Assembly (NCBI GenBank): GCA_018901125.1
Contig: JAHIFE010000096.1
Location: 62,001-126,000 of the forward strand
Length of the DNA stretch: 64,000 nt
Reading direction: 5' to 3'
Source of the DNA: Pseudomonadota bacterium
Lineage (GTDB): Bacteria > Desulfobacterota > Desulfobacteria > Desulfobacterales > RPRI01
Shown here: positions 43,010 through 51,974 of the stretch, in pieces
Numbering within the stretch: position 1 is the stretch's first letter
Layout of the letters: each line of letters starts with the position of its first letter
Position numbers and translations under genes: made by a program
The notes under the pieces: generated by a model
What the model was told of the DNA's origin: nothing
Database searches by the model: none
Seen by the model: only the letters and a program-made list of their open reading frames with translations

Positions 43010-44890
43010 TTATACAAAACCATTGTCATTGTTTACCTGCTTTACAGCGCCATCTGTTAGATCCCAGCCTCTTTCTTTATAATATTCGGTCAGCAGGGCA
43101 TCAAAGCTCTCTTTGCTTACAGGATCGTGGTCTTCGCCGTTAGAAACCAGACGCTCCGAAACAAAACGCCGGGCGATAAAGCTATCATCTTTTCTTGTGC
43201 GACCTTCCCGGAAGTCAAACATCCTTCTTATATCCCAAACACGTCCTGCAGCCTGCAAAAGCTTTTCCCCGTTCATCTTAATCCCTGTCAGAGCTTCATA
43301 GAGAACGGCCCATACGCTTAGTTCAACCTGCTGATGCATGGGCATCTGGCACTGACCAAGACACTCAAACATTGTAGCATTATCTTCCGCCCATTTGGCG
43401 AAACGCGCCAGCCCGTAACCTTTTATATCTGTGACGGCATGATCTGCCTGATCCGGTGGCATTCCTAAATGCTTTATTAAAAACTCTTTGGTCATCGCTT
43501 TGCCCGCCCACCCAGGTGCGTGGAATCTGTCTCCCGAGGCGTTTATCATATCGCTGAACAAGTCAGGCGACATTGCCCGCCGCGGATCATAATAAATCGC
43601 GTGCCCTCTTGTATGCACTGCATATTTTTCCGAGTTTTTCCCGATAAGCTGAGGTCCTTTACTTAACCCTTGCCCGAGTATCTTCCCAAATCCTTGCCCG
43701 AAAGCCATCTGCCGGAGCAGTTCCTGAACTTCTTTGGCTGCTCCCCAATCTAACTCAAGGCCATCGGTATCGGCTTTATCTATGATTTTTTCACGGTAAA
43801 GCTCGATTGCAAAACTAATAGCTGCACCGGCGGACAGATAATCCATACCCAAGCGGTTGCATAATTCATCACACCTTATGGCGTCTTCCCATCCTTCTAC
43901 CGCACAGTGGGCGGCAAATCCGTGAAAACCACCAACAAGACAGGAAACGGCCATGCTGCCCCCGACCCTGTCTCCTTTCAGCAGTCGAATAAGATGCTTG
44001 CAGCCGATAGGACAACCCATGCAGGAAATATCTCCTCTTTTTATTTCGCTCATAAATCTGTCGAGAGGAAACTTGTAAGGCAGATCAGGAGGAACAATCT
44101 CACTATAATTTTTGTATTCATGAGGACCGAATTGAGAGATAGGCGGGCCCATGGCACGAAGAGTACCCCATTCTCTGAAAACATTAATGACTTCTTTCTG
44201 GTTTTCAATAGACTGCTGATAAGCTTTATCCATTAATTCGGAAAATCTTTCCGGGTCAGCCACGGAAATGGACTTAGATCCGGAAATAGCGATAGCCTTG
44301 AGATTTTTTGATCCCATAACTGCTCCCATACCCGATTGGGCATAGGCTGAATACTTGTTGACAATAATACTTGCCTGGACGGCCATATTTTCTCCGGCAG
44401 GCCCTATACTTGCAACTACATATTGCTTGCCCAGTTTCTGCCACAGCGCTTCAGTAGTTTCCCATGTGTCTTTACCCCAAAGATCGCTTGCATCGCAAAT
44501 TTCCACATTATCATCTATCTTAAGGTAAACCGGATGATCCGCCTTGCCGGTGATCATCAAATTATCATAACCGATAAACTTTAACATCCCCAGATGTCCG
44601 GTACCGGAAATTCCGAGAAACCCCGAGACCGGAGTCTTAGCGACAACAGTAGTCTTGCAGGCTCCCGGAATCAATGTGCCGACAAAAGGGCCCGCACCGA
44701 ATATGAGAACATTTTCCGGTTCAAGAGCATCTTTTCCGGGACAGGCATTGTCGTAGGCAAGTTTGAAACTTATACCAAGCCCCCCGATGAAACGAGAGAT
44801 CCAGTCCAAAGGAATCGGCTCAGTGCAAATCTCTTTTTCCTTTAAATTCACTTTCAGGATTTCTCCGGCATAACCACCTAATTTCCCCAT
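43010..44890 (-). CDS. Aldehyde:ferredoxin oxidoreductase family protein, complete
   Basis: A 626-residue protein with all AOR parts: N-terminal GGYAGEILKVNLKEKE and FIGGLGISFKLAYD; KSKNLKAIAISG-like domain; cubane motif CMGCPIGCKHL and the later SCLVGGFHGFAAHCAVEGWEDAIRC with further ligand cysteines; pterin-binding residues around DPRRAMSPDLF; C-terminal GLARFAKWAEDNATMFECLGQC and YYKERGWDLTDG. Full length compared with known AORs (about 600-620). Uses a tungsto- or molybdo-bispterin and ferredoxin. Directly followed by a small ferredoxin gene on its upstream side. GGAGGG precedes the ATG. Aldehyde oxidation or acid/acyl reduction is possible; the direction and substrate are unknown. Confidence 0.92.
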   Translation of the reverse strand: MGKLGGYAGEILKVNLKEKEICTEPIPLDWISRFIGGLGISFKLAYDNACPGKDALEPENVLIFGAGPFVGTLIPGACKTTVVAKTPVSGFLGISGTGHLGMLKFIGYDNLMITGKADHPVYLKIDDNVEICDASDLWGKDTWETTEALWQKLGKQYVVASIGPAGENMAVQASIIVNKYSAYAQSGMGAVMGSKNLKAIAISGSKSISVADPERFSELMDKAYQQSIENQKEVINVFREWGTLRAMGPPISQFGPHEYKNYSEIVPPDLPYKFPLDRFMSEIKRGDISCMGCPIGCKHLIRLLKGDRVGGSMAVSCLVGGFHGFAAHCAVEGWEDAIRCDELCNRLGMDYLSAGAAISFAIELYREKIIDKADTDGLELDWGAAKEVQELLRQMAFGQGFGKILGQGLSKGPQLIGKNSEKYAVHTRGHAIYYDPRRAMSPDLFSDMINASGDRFHAPGWAGKAMTKEFLIKHLGMPPDQADHAVTDIKGYGLARFAKWAEDNATMFECLGQCQMPMHQQVELSVWAVLYEALTGIKMNGEKLLQAAGRVWDIRRMFDFREGRTRKDDSFIARRFVSERLVSNGEDHDPVSKESFDALLTEYYKERGWDLTDGAVKQVNNDNGFV

Positions 44891-44911
44891 AAAACCCTCC
44901 TTTACGAACCA

Positions 44912-45145
44912 TCACGCCCAGGTTAAAGCGCCAAAATCGCAATGCTCCACACAAATACCGCAAACGATGCAGTCCTCCCGGAATTCTACATTAAACCATG
45001 CATTGCTTTCATCCGGCTTCACCACGATCTGTGCTTCAGCCAAGCTAAAAACCCTGTCTCTGGTGTTATAAAACGAACATGCCAGGGAGCAACGAAGGCA
45101 CCCTGAACAGTTCTCAGCTTTTATCCGTATATCTGATCCGGCCAT
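44912..45145 (-). CDS. Small 2[4Fe-4S] ferredoxin-like protein paired with AOR
   Basis: A 77-residue protein from ATG at 45145 (AGGAGT before it; the ORF track start at 45211 has no such box). Two cysteine clusters: CSGCLRCSLACSF and CIVCGICVEHCDFGALTW, close to the HybA/FdhB-like CxxCxxC pattern with an extra C. It sits 22 bases upstream of the AOR, the usual place for the partner electron carrier. Likely takes electrons from the AOR or gives them to it. Confidence 0.82.
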   Translation of the reverse strand: MAGSDIRIKAENCSGCLRCSLACSFYNTRDRVFSLAEAQIVVKPDESNAWFNVEFREDCIVCGICVEHCDFGALTWA

Positions 45146-45179
45146 AAATGACTCCTTTGTCAACGTTTTGATATAAAAA

Positions 45180-46241
45180 CTACAGCCCCAGGAGATTTCG
45201 CAACTTTTCATAATGGGTCATGGTAATGAAGCCTTTTGCTCTTTTCGATCTGGCAATATATCTTGCATCCTGTTCCATCCGGGTAAAAAAGATAGCCATG
45301 CGCCAGGTAGCAAAAACCTCGTAGTAAAAGAGATTCTCGACTTTTCTGTTTGTTACCTTCTCATAGTGAGCAATAGTTTCTTTCATATCCGGAAGTCCAG
45401 CCAAGCGGGGGAAAGGCGAATCTGGGCGCCCCACACTGGTAGCCCAATCCATATGAACAAACCAACCCAGGTCAGCTTCAGGATCTCCGATAAAGACCAA
45501 TTCCCAATCCAGAACCGCAACTACTTCACCTTCGTTGATGATCATGTTACCCAGTCGGGCATCACCCCAACATAACGAAATATATTTCGGCTCAAAACTG
45601 TTCTTCAAAAGCCAGCCTCTGGTTGCTTTCAGCACCGGTGGCATCGGCTCATTATTGAGCGCATAAATCTCATCATAATAAGCGATCTGCCGCTCCATAA
45701 AGTCCGTACCTGCCCGTGGAACACCCAAAAAGTTTAAACCTGCTTTCTCCCAGTCAAGGGTATGGATATTTGCTATCGTATCCACTGCATTCCACCAAAT
45801 CCGGGCTTTTTCTTCCCCTGTTGCGTCAAAAAGCTGCCCGGCAACATGGTAGGGAGGAAACTCTCCCGGAACCCATCCCTCAACCCGCTCCATAATGTAG
45901 AAAGGGCCTCCCAGCACCGACTCATCCTCTTCCAGCCAACGTACACGGGGAACAGGTACTGCAGTATCCCATAATCTTTCGAGCAGCATATACTGCTTTT
46001 TCATGTCATAATGATACTTGGGAAACACGGAGATGTCCCGGGGAGGCCAACGAATCACCAGATTTTCCTGCTTCGCCTTCTTCCCTTGCCGCCACTGAAG
46101 CTCGATAAAGAAAGTCTCGTTCATGCCGTCACCGGGTCTTTTCAAAGGTGCAAGTATAATTTCGCTATCCCGGGGAAGCTTGCTCTCAAACCAATTCTGG
46201 AGATTAACCCGCATAGCCTCCAGATCTAACTCTTCCTTCAT
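45180..46241 (-). CDS. APH-fold phosphotransferase family protein
   Basis: A 353-residue kinase-like protein: GDGMNETFFIEL N-lobe, FYIMERVEGWVPGEFPPY hinge, CWGDARLGNMIINEGEVVAVLDWELVFIGDPEADLGWFVHMDW catalytic segment. The catalytic Asp and Asn are present; the usual His before GD is Trp, which is a common variant in this family. The family is often annotated as phosphotransferase or acyl-CoA-dehydrogenase-associated kinase. ATG follows GGAGA. It lies between the AOR-ferredoxin pair and a lipocalin-like gene. Substrate unknown. Confidence 0.78.
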   Translation of the reverse strand: MKEELDLEAMRVNLQNWFESKLPRDSEIILAPLKRPGDGMNETFFIELQWRQGKKAKQENLVIRWPPRDISVFPKYHYDMKKQYMLLERLWDTAVPVPRVRWLEEDESVLGGPFYIMERVEGWVPGEFPPYHVAGQLFDATGEEKARIWWNAVDTIANIHTLDWEKAGLNFLGVPRAGTDFMERQIAYYDEIYALNNEPMPPVLKATRGWLLKNSFEPKYISLCWGDARLGNMIINEGEVVAVLDWELVFIGDPEADLGWFVHMDWATSVGRPDSPFPRLAGLPDMKETIAHYEKVTNRKVENLFYYEVFATWRMAIFFTRMEQDARYIARSKRAKGFITMTHYEKLRNLLGL

Positions 46242-46256
46242 TATCGTCTCCTTTCG

Positions 46257-47348
46257 TTAAGGCGCGTAACGTGGATGTTTTCCATAAACACCAAACTGCA
46301 TCATCCCGTAACCGATCTCTTTGCCGCAACGGCATTCAACCATGTAGGTTGGCGCCTCAGATACCTCTTTAACAGCCTCCGGATTCGAAAGATCCAGCTT
46401 CTCACCATCTATCCAGTCATGTCCCATCCACCTGCCGAGGCGAAAGCCCTTGTAAGGCCAATACCCTCCGGCCTGCAGATAAATCATTGTGACCACGCGA
46501 ATATTGATCTCTATTTCCGACCCATCGGCAACTGTATATACAATTCGCCCCGATTGTAATCTTTTTGTCCCCGGCGTCAGTTCGAAATCATGGAACTCGC
46601 GCAGCAGTTTCTGCTCCGGTTTGGATTCATCATAGGCGTGGGAGCGAGTGCCGCTGAAATCCAGCACTTCGGCCCTGTGGTCTTCTCTTAGCGTAGAACA
46701 GATTGACCAATTTCCGAACTGGAGTATACTCCAGTTCATCATAAAGCCTTTCAACGGCTCCGGCGGCTGAAAGCCTTGATCTTCAGTATAGAGATTATGA
46801 TGCCAGCGGATACCCCAGGAGTGGTCCCGGTGGGCCCACCAGGTATCGGGCTTGATGTCATAAGTTTTATCTTCTACCTTTACCCAACCCCTGGCGCGTC
46901 CCGTTTGGCCGAAACGGCAGATGTTCTCGATAATCCTGCCGCGGTTCCGGGCAAATTGCGGTACTTCCTCATGGGGCCGCATACGTCCTTCGAACTCCAC
47001 TTCCCAACTGATTCCGTATTCGTTTTCCGCCAAAATCCAGGTAACTCGTTTCAATCCCTCAACAACGTGGTAGGAAAGTGGACCTACCTTTACCTCATCA
47101 TTGCAGGCCCTCAGTTCTCTTGATGCTCGCACATTATACTGTGTCTTCCCATCAATGGTAAGCAGACCGGAACTATCCATCACATTTCTGTTGGTAGAGA
47201 CACCGAATACGGAACTTAAAAAAATCTTGCCTGAGATGTCAAATGCCCCACACCATATATTTTCACGCCAGTTATCTCCGCTGTCCACAACATGGTCAAA
47301 GGTGGAAGGAATCTGGTGGCAAAGCAGTTCATCGTTTTTAGTTAGCAT
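46257..47348 (-). CDS. DUF7064/DUF7065-like lipocalin-type protein (paralogue 4)
   Basis: A 363-residue cytoplasmic-looking protein. Features: WRENIWCGAFDISGKIFL, RFGQTGRARGWVKVEDKTYDI, WWAHRDHSWGIRWH, MMNWSILQFGNWSI and GHDWIDGEKLDLSNPEAVKE. The RDHSWG motif is typical of the two-domain lipocalin-like family that is often annotated next to aminoglycoside-type kinases and short-chain dehydrogenases. It is distant from the other three members in this window. ATG follows AGGAGA. First gene of the operon. A mobile repeat copy (47395) lies just upstream. Confidence 0.6.
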   Translation of the reverse strand: MLTKNDELLCHQIPSTFDHVVDSGDNWRENIWCGAFDISGKIFLSSVFGVSTNRNVMDSSGLLTIDGKTQYNVRASRELRACNDEVKVGPLSYHVVEGLKRVTWILAENEYGISWEVEFEGRMRPHEEVPQFARNRGRIIENICRFGQTGRARGWVKVEDKTYDIKPDTWWAHRDHSWGIRWHHNLYTEDQGFQPPEPLKGFMMNWSILQFGNWSICSTLREDHRAEVLDFSGTRSHAYDESKPEQKLLREFHDFELTPGTKRLQSGRIVYTVADGSEIEINIRVVTMIYLQAGGYWPYKGFRLGRWMGHDWIDGEKLDLSNPEAVKEVSEAPTYMVECRCGKEIGYGMMQFGVYGKHPRYAP

Positions 47349-47394
47349 GTTTAATCTCCTTTGAAATAATTGTATTGTGCATTCACATCATAAA

Positions 47395-47535
47395 GAGCCA
47401 CTTTCAAAACGTTTCAGTTTGGTCAAGGTCAAGGCGGGTGAAAATTTTAACCGCAGGAATACATGGGGTATTTCGAGGATAAAATTTTCACCCAACGCAG
47501 AGATTGGCCGAAATGGGACGTTTTGAAACTGGCTC
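47395..47535. mobile_element. 141-base MITE-like repeat (copy 2)
   Basis: Near-identical to 10029-10170: GAGCCACTTTCAAAACGTTTCAGTTTGGTCAAGG... to ...CGTTTTGAAACTGGCTC, with the same internal inverted pair. With one more base at each end (A...T) the ends AGAGCCA/TGGCTCT are also complementary. It lies in the 244-base gap between paralogue 4 and the DMSO-reductase-type gene. Likely an old miniature insertion. Confidence 0.78.
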
Positions 47536-47592
47536 TAAAGTATTTCATTGTGTCTTTATCAGATTGCCCCCAGGTGACTTTGATTTGTCGAT

Positions 47593-49806
47593 TCACTGTT
47601 CCTTTTTCACCTCAACAAGCACATCGAATAATGCGGCATTGGGCTGGAAAATCGCTGCCTGGGCCGGGTTAATTATCCCATGTGTCAACTGGTTGTGGTG
47701 GCCCTCCATATAATGTTCAGGCCACCAACCCTGCTGTATATCAACAACACCTGGCTTTACATTCGGGTTGAGTTTAGCTTTCAGTTTTACTTTTCCACGA
47801 TCATTAAAAACCCGGACCACATCTCCATCTATAATTTTTCTAGGTTCAGCATCTTTCGGATTAATATACAGAAACGGTTCGGGATCATGCTTTGTCAGAG
47901 CTTCAACATTTCCCATTGCCGAACTTTTTCGATATTTTGGATGTGAAGTTATAAAACTTAACGGATAGATTTTTGCTTTTTCGCTCCTGGCGCTTTCTAT
48001 GGGCTCTATATAAACAGGCAACTGTTGGCCGAAGGATTTTAGCCTTTCAACATAGAATTCAATCCTGCCTGTCGGTGTTTTTAATTCCTGTATTTTTTCT
48101 GTCGGCTTTGCTTTTAACGGACCTTTCTTCAATTTTTCAAGATTAACACCTTCCATGGAAGGATGATCTGAAGCAAGAAACTCCTCCACATATTGTTCCT
48201 CAGTCTTATTAAAGTATTCACTAAACCCCATTCTCCGGCCCAGCTCGGCAGCAATCTGAAAATCGGATTTAGATTCATAAAGCGGTTCGATGACTTTCTG
48301 CTGGAGTTGTAAATATGGAGTGTAGACGGGATAACTATCAAGCAGATCAACATATTCATAGAATGAGGCCTCAGGAAGAACATAGTCTGCATATTTAGCC
48401 GTGACCGTCATGGCAAGATCAACAACCACGATCAGTTCCAGACAAGGTAGAAGATCATTAACAATCCTGTTCATGTCCGGCATTTGATTGATAAAGTTCT
48501 CACTTGCAATCCATAGGGCTTTTACCGGAAAGGGATCACCTTTGGTAATGGCATCATCGAGCTTCATAACCGGCAGATGATAATATTTCTCACCCGGCAT
48601 CATAACGGCAGGCGAATTCAATACAAAACGGGAAAGTTCGTTCAGGTTGATATTTCCTGTTAGTGCTGCCAGCGTATTAATCGCCCGCCAGGAAAGATCT
48701 CCATAAAAGCTTCTTTGCGAACCCAGCCCCAAACGGATAGCAGCAGGCTTTTTTGTTGCGTAATCAACAGCCAGACGCTGTATTGTTTCAGCCGGAATGT
48801 CCGTGATTTCCGATGCTTTTTCCGGCGTATAGAGCTTAGTCATATCAGCCAGCAAGACAAAAGCCGGCTTGCAGGCGATGCCGTCAATGGTGTAGCTTCC
48901 GCTTAGGGCAGGTATTTGTGCCATATCATCTGGCTGAGCCTTGCCGGCAGCCTTATCAAAGACCATAAATCGATCAGCTTTACCATCTTTGATCAGGTCA
49001 CTTTCCCTAAGAAACATCCCGTTATCATCTCTTACCAGTAAAGGTCCTACAGTATGATCAGTGATAAACAGTTTATCTTCAAGCCCCTGTTCAATAATCA
49101 CATGTATCATTGCAAGGGCCAGGGCGCCGTCTGTTCCTGGTCTGATTGAGATATGCTCATCACAGCGGGAAGCAGTCCTGGAATAGCGGGGATCGATACA
49201 AACCAGTTTACAGCCGTTTTCTTTGTCTCTCATTATCGTTCGCATGGTGCGCCAACTGGTATTTGCCGGATTGATGCCCCAAACGAAGCTGAATTTAGGA
49301 TCTTTGTTGGGAACAAGATACCGCCCTCCAAGTGCCCCAAAAGTTGCCAGGTTGCCACAAAGGCCAGCGGAATCGCCAAAGCCGACAATATCAAGCCATG
49401 TGCTGTTTGTGAGGCTTGCTACCCTTGAATAACCGGCCCATTTCATGTTCCCTACAGCACTTGGGTCCGCATTCCAAACAATTGAACTAGGGCCATAACG
49501 CTGAATCAGTTCTTTTAGTTTATCTGCAATGCCATCCATCGCCTCTTCCCAGGACACCCGCTCCCATTTGCCTTCCCCTCGTTTTCCGATGCGTTTTAAT
49601 GGGTAGCGAAGTCTGTCCTTATGATAGATCCATTGCGGTGTGGCAAGCCCAGTTGTGCAACAGCCACGATCAAAACTGTCGGGAAAGTCAGCGGGAGTCA
49701 CCTTTGTAATCCTGCCGTCCTTAAGGTGCGCCATGATTCCGCACATAGCACCGTCTCTTAAGGCACACACCGTACGAACTGTTTTTGTATTATTTGTCTC
49801 AGACAT
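47593..49806 (-). CDS. DMSO-reductase-family molybdopterin oxidoreductase (copy 1)
   Basis: A protein of about 737 residues. It keeps the family order: N-terminal Fe-S-like region, RYPLKRIGKRGEGKWERVSWEEAMDGIADKL, SFVWGINPANTSWRTMRTIMRDKENGCKLVCIDPRYSRTASRCDEHISIRPGTDGALALAMIHVII, then a C-terminal DxxRVFNDRGKVKLKAKLNPNVKPGVVDIQQGWWPE. At the N-terminus VRTVCALRDGAMCG gives Cys-x3-Asp-x3-Cys, then RGCCTTG, so the second cysteine of the C-x3-C-x3-C cluster motif is Asp. No signal peptide, so a cytoplasmic enzyme. ATG at 49806 after GGAGG. Steroid dehydrogenases, acetylene hydratase and others share this superfamily; the substrate is unknown. Confidence 0.88.
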   Translation of the reverse strand: MSETNNTKTVRTVCALRDGAMCGIMAHLKDGRITKVTPADFPDSFDRGCCTTGLATPQWIYHKDRLRYPLKRIGKRGEGKWERVSWEEAMDGIADKLKELIQRYGPSSIVWNADPSAVGNMKWAGYSRVASLTNSTWLDIVGFGDSAGLCGNLATFGALGGRYLVPNKDPKFSFVWGINPANTSWRTMRTIMRDKENGCKLVCIDPRYSRTASRCDEHISIRPGTDGALALAMIHVIIEQGLEDKLFITDHTVGPLLVRDDNGMFLRESDLIKDGKADRFMVFDKAAGKAQPDDMAQIPALSGSYTIDGIACKPAFVLLADMTKLYTPEKASEITDIPAETIQRLAVDYATKKPAAIRLGLGSQRSFYGDLSWRAINTLAALTGNINLNELSRFVLNSPAVMMPGEKYYHLPVMKLDDAITKGDPFPVKALWIASENFINQMPDMNRIVNDLLPCLELIVVVDLAMTVTAKYADYVLPEASFYEYVDLLDSYPVYTPYLQLQQKVIEPLYESKSDFQIAAELGRRMGFSEYFNKTEEQYVEEFLASDHPSMEGVNLEKLKKGPLKAKPTEKIQELKTPTGRIEFYVERLKSFGQQLPVYIEPIESARSEKAKIYPLSFITSHPKYRKSSAMGNVEALTKHDPEPFLYINPKDAEPRKIIDGDVVRVFNDRGKVKLKAKLNPNVKPGVVDIQQGWWPEHYMEGHHNQLTHGIINPAQAAIFQPNAALFDVLVEVKKEQ

Positions 49807-49897
49807 TATCTGCCTCCATGGTAACAATGGGAATAAAAATATAACGGGGGTTGCTTATTATGTTCCATATTTCTATCCCCATTATTTTAATTGAGCA

Positions 49898-50764
49898 CTA
49901 TCCTCCCAAAACCTGTAACAATACTTCCGAAAAATTTTTGACTTCCATTTTATCCTGAAATGCCTGCTTAAGAAAATAATGACCATCGCCGCAGGGAACC
50001 AGAATAGTCTTCAAATTCTTTTTTTCAGCATCTTCTAAAATGCGGTCAGGATGCTGTTTGCAGCAAAAACGTTTATCCAGGTCTACAATCGTCAATCCTT
50101 TTATGCTACCCAGCACCTTACGATATCTCGGCCAATCAAGACTGCCGAAATATGGGAAATGCTTGTGGCATCCCTCAAAATAACCTATCACCGTTGGTTC
50201 GATCTCAAGGTTTTTCTCTTCAAGCTTGTCCATAATCGGATCATAAACCCATCGATGAATGTCGGCATCTTCCGGAAATACCATTTTCACAAGAGCAGCG
50301 CACGCATGACAAACGTAGACCATGTTTTTTGCTCCCGCCTGCTTTCCCATGTCCCAATTAAATTGCATATATTCTTTACATCTTGCCTGTATTTTTTGCC
50401 TTTCTTCTTCTGTAACTTCCTCAAATTCTACACAGTCCTGAAACGGAGGAGCGCCGCAACAGATCTCCTTGTCTGGTGAGTAGTTATATTCAATTCCAAG
50501 TAGATCTAAAAGCTTGAGCGTGTCGCCAAACTTTGATAAGCTCATAAATGGAACATAACAACCGAATGTTATAAAGTTTTCTGAATTCTTCTTGGGTTCA
50601 GGAACACCAAGGGCTTTTAGTAATCCCGCCCTTAAAAACCAAACCGGGGCATGATTTCTTGTTTCATCGATGCATTTTAACTGCTCTTCGAAAGTTCTCC
50701 CTGCGGCAAGGTGGGCCATTAAATTTTGATAATTTTCAGTATAAGCAACTTTTCTTTTTTTCAA
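49898..50764 (-). CDS. HdrB-like CCG-domain iron-sulfur protein (copy 2)
   Basis: A protein of about 288 residues, paralogue of 10218. It starts with TTG at 50764 (LKKRKVAYTENY), 8 bases after AAAGGAGGAG, and this aligns with the ATG start of copy 1; the ORF track start at 50824 is an overextension. First motif GCYVPF then CCGAPPF; CHAC; second motif GCHKHFPYF then CCKQ, again Lys for Gly. The last cysteine is in VPCGDGHYF, whereas copy 1 has it three residues later (DGDCHYF). Cofactor-bearing electron carrier or disulfide reductase subunit. Its partner may be one of the flanking molybdopterin enzymes (inference). Confidence 0.75.
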   Translation of the reverse strand: MKKRKVAYTENYQNLMAHLAAGRTFEEQLKCIDETRNHAPVWFLRAGLLKALGVPEPKKNSENFITFGCYVPFMSLSKFGDTLKLLDLLGIEYNYSPDKEICCGAPPFQDCVEFEEVTEEERQKIQARCKEYMQFNWDMGKQAGAKNMVYVCHACAALVKMVFPEDADIHRWVYDPIMDKLEEKNLEIEPTVIGYFEGCHKHFPYFGSLDWPRYRKVLGSIKGLTIVDLDKRFCCKQHPDRILEDAEKKNLKTILVPCGDGHYFLKQAFQDKMEVKNFSEVLLQVLGG

Positions 50765-50796
50765 AGTAATCTCCTCCTTTTGAATGCTGATTAAAA

Positions 50797-51855
50797 TTAA
50801 CGGTGGAAAGCTTCTCCTCCCCACATAGGAGGTGTCTCCGCCAAAGTGAGAATACCAGGTTTAGCTTCGATGACGTAAGGAACTGCGTGTATCGCATGCA
50901 TGGCTGTTGCCAAACAGGCCTGGTCCGAATGAATTTCGCCGTGAATACCGATTTCAATTGTTGCTGAAATTGAAGGAAACCCTTCGATAACAATTGTCCA
51001 GGAACCATCGCCAGCAGGCCACTGAGGCGCCAGTTCCGGGTCCATGCGAGTATAGTGCTGCATGATAATTCGTGGTTTTCCTCCGGATATGATCCGTGTA
51101 CCGAAATTCATTGCTCCCACGGTTCCCTTCCGAATCAAACCAGCTGCCACATTTAGATCCTTGTCGGCAAGAACGACATCGCGGAAGTTTTCTATCTTAT
51201 CAATCTTAAGGCCGACGGTGTCAGCCACCAGCATTGCCGAATGTTTCCATACGTGGCCGACAATCTCAAGGTTGCTGAATAAGGGAGCAGGGTCATCAGG
51301 AGGATAACCAAACCCCATAAGGTCAAACATCTGGAACTTACTCGGGTATTTGTCATAATGAAATGTTTCATAAAAAATTAATTGATCAATACGGTTTGAC
51401 AGCCTCGTCAGCAACAGCGCCATGGATTCAGCCCCAAAGCCGGGAGCCACGCCAAGTCCATGAAAGGTACTGTGTCCTTGCTTACATGCATTCATTATCC
51501 GTTGTTCAAATTCAGCACCCATAGCTTTGGGATAAATAAATTCAACCGATGTTGTAATAACATTTTTACCCGACGAAAGAAGATCACAGACATCGCCCAG
51601 GGCAGCCAAATTATCGTTTTCCGCTCCCGCAAGGAAAAGCACACAATCTGCGTCCATATTAAAGATGGTTTCCCGGCTATTAGTTGTCTTAACACCCAGG
51701 TTGCGAGTGCCACATATTTCACCCAGGTCTTTTCCAACTTTTTCCAGATTGTATACAAAGCCGCCGACAATTTCATATGCAGGCCTTTCCGCCATTGCCC
51801 TGGCAGCCATCTTAGCCATGTGCCCGGTTGCCCATTGGATCATTCGATATGCCAT
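50797..51855 (-). CDS. DapB-like / 2,4-diaminopentanoate dehydrogenase-like NAD(P)-binding protein
   Basis: A 352-residue protein: MAYRMIQWATGHMAKMAARAMAERPAYEIVGGFVYN is a Rossmann start like that of dihydrodipicolinate reductase relatives, with GHSTFHGLGVAPGFGAESM near the middle and a C-terminal region resembling the 2,4-diaminopentanoate dehydrogenase C-terminal domain. This family is widely annotated as dihydrodipicolinate reductase-like but mostly does not act in lysine synthesis, and is common near steroid and other degradation genes. AGGAGG precedes the ATG. It lies between the two molybdopterin enzyme genes. Confidence 0.72.
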   Translation of the reverse strand: MAYRMIQWATGHMAKMAARAMAERPAYEIVGGFVYNLEKVGKDLGEICGTRNLGVKTTNSRETIFNMDADCVLFLAGAENDNLAALGDVCDLLSSGKNVITTSVEFIYPKAMGAEFEQRIMNACKQGHSTFHGLGVAPGFGAESMALLLTRLSNRIDQLIFYETFHYDKYPSKFQMFDLMGFGYPPDDPAPLFSNLEIVGHVWKHSAMLVADTVGLKIDKIENFRDVVLADKDLNVAAGLIRKGTVGAMNFGTRIISGGKPRIIMQHYTRMDPELAPQWPAGDGSWTIVIEGFPSISATIEIGIHGEIHSDQACLATAMHAIHAVPYVIEAKPGILTLAETPPMWGGEAFHR

Positions 51856-51939
51856 AATCCGCCTCCTTAGTTGGTTACTTCTTTAATGTTTATTTTCTCA
51901 AAGACCTAAAAGACCCTTTTCTCCAAATTCACGGCAACT

Positions 51940-51953
51940 CCGGTGACCACCGG
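51940..51953. repeat. Palindrome CCGGTGACCACCGG
   Basis: A 6-2-6 perfect palindrome just after the stop of the second DMSO-reductase-type gene, in the 119-base gap before the DapB-like gene. On the plus strand it is followed by TTTT, on the gene strand it is preceded by AAAA. A hairpin in the mRNA, possibly a processing site. Confidence 0.35.
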
Positions 51954-51974
51954 TTTTGCTGTCGTATATCGTTT

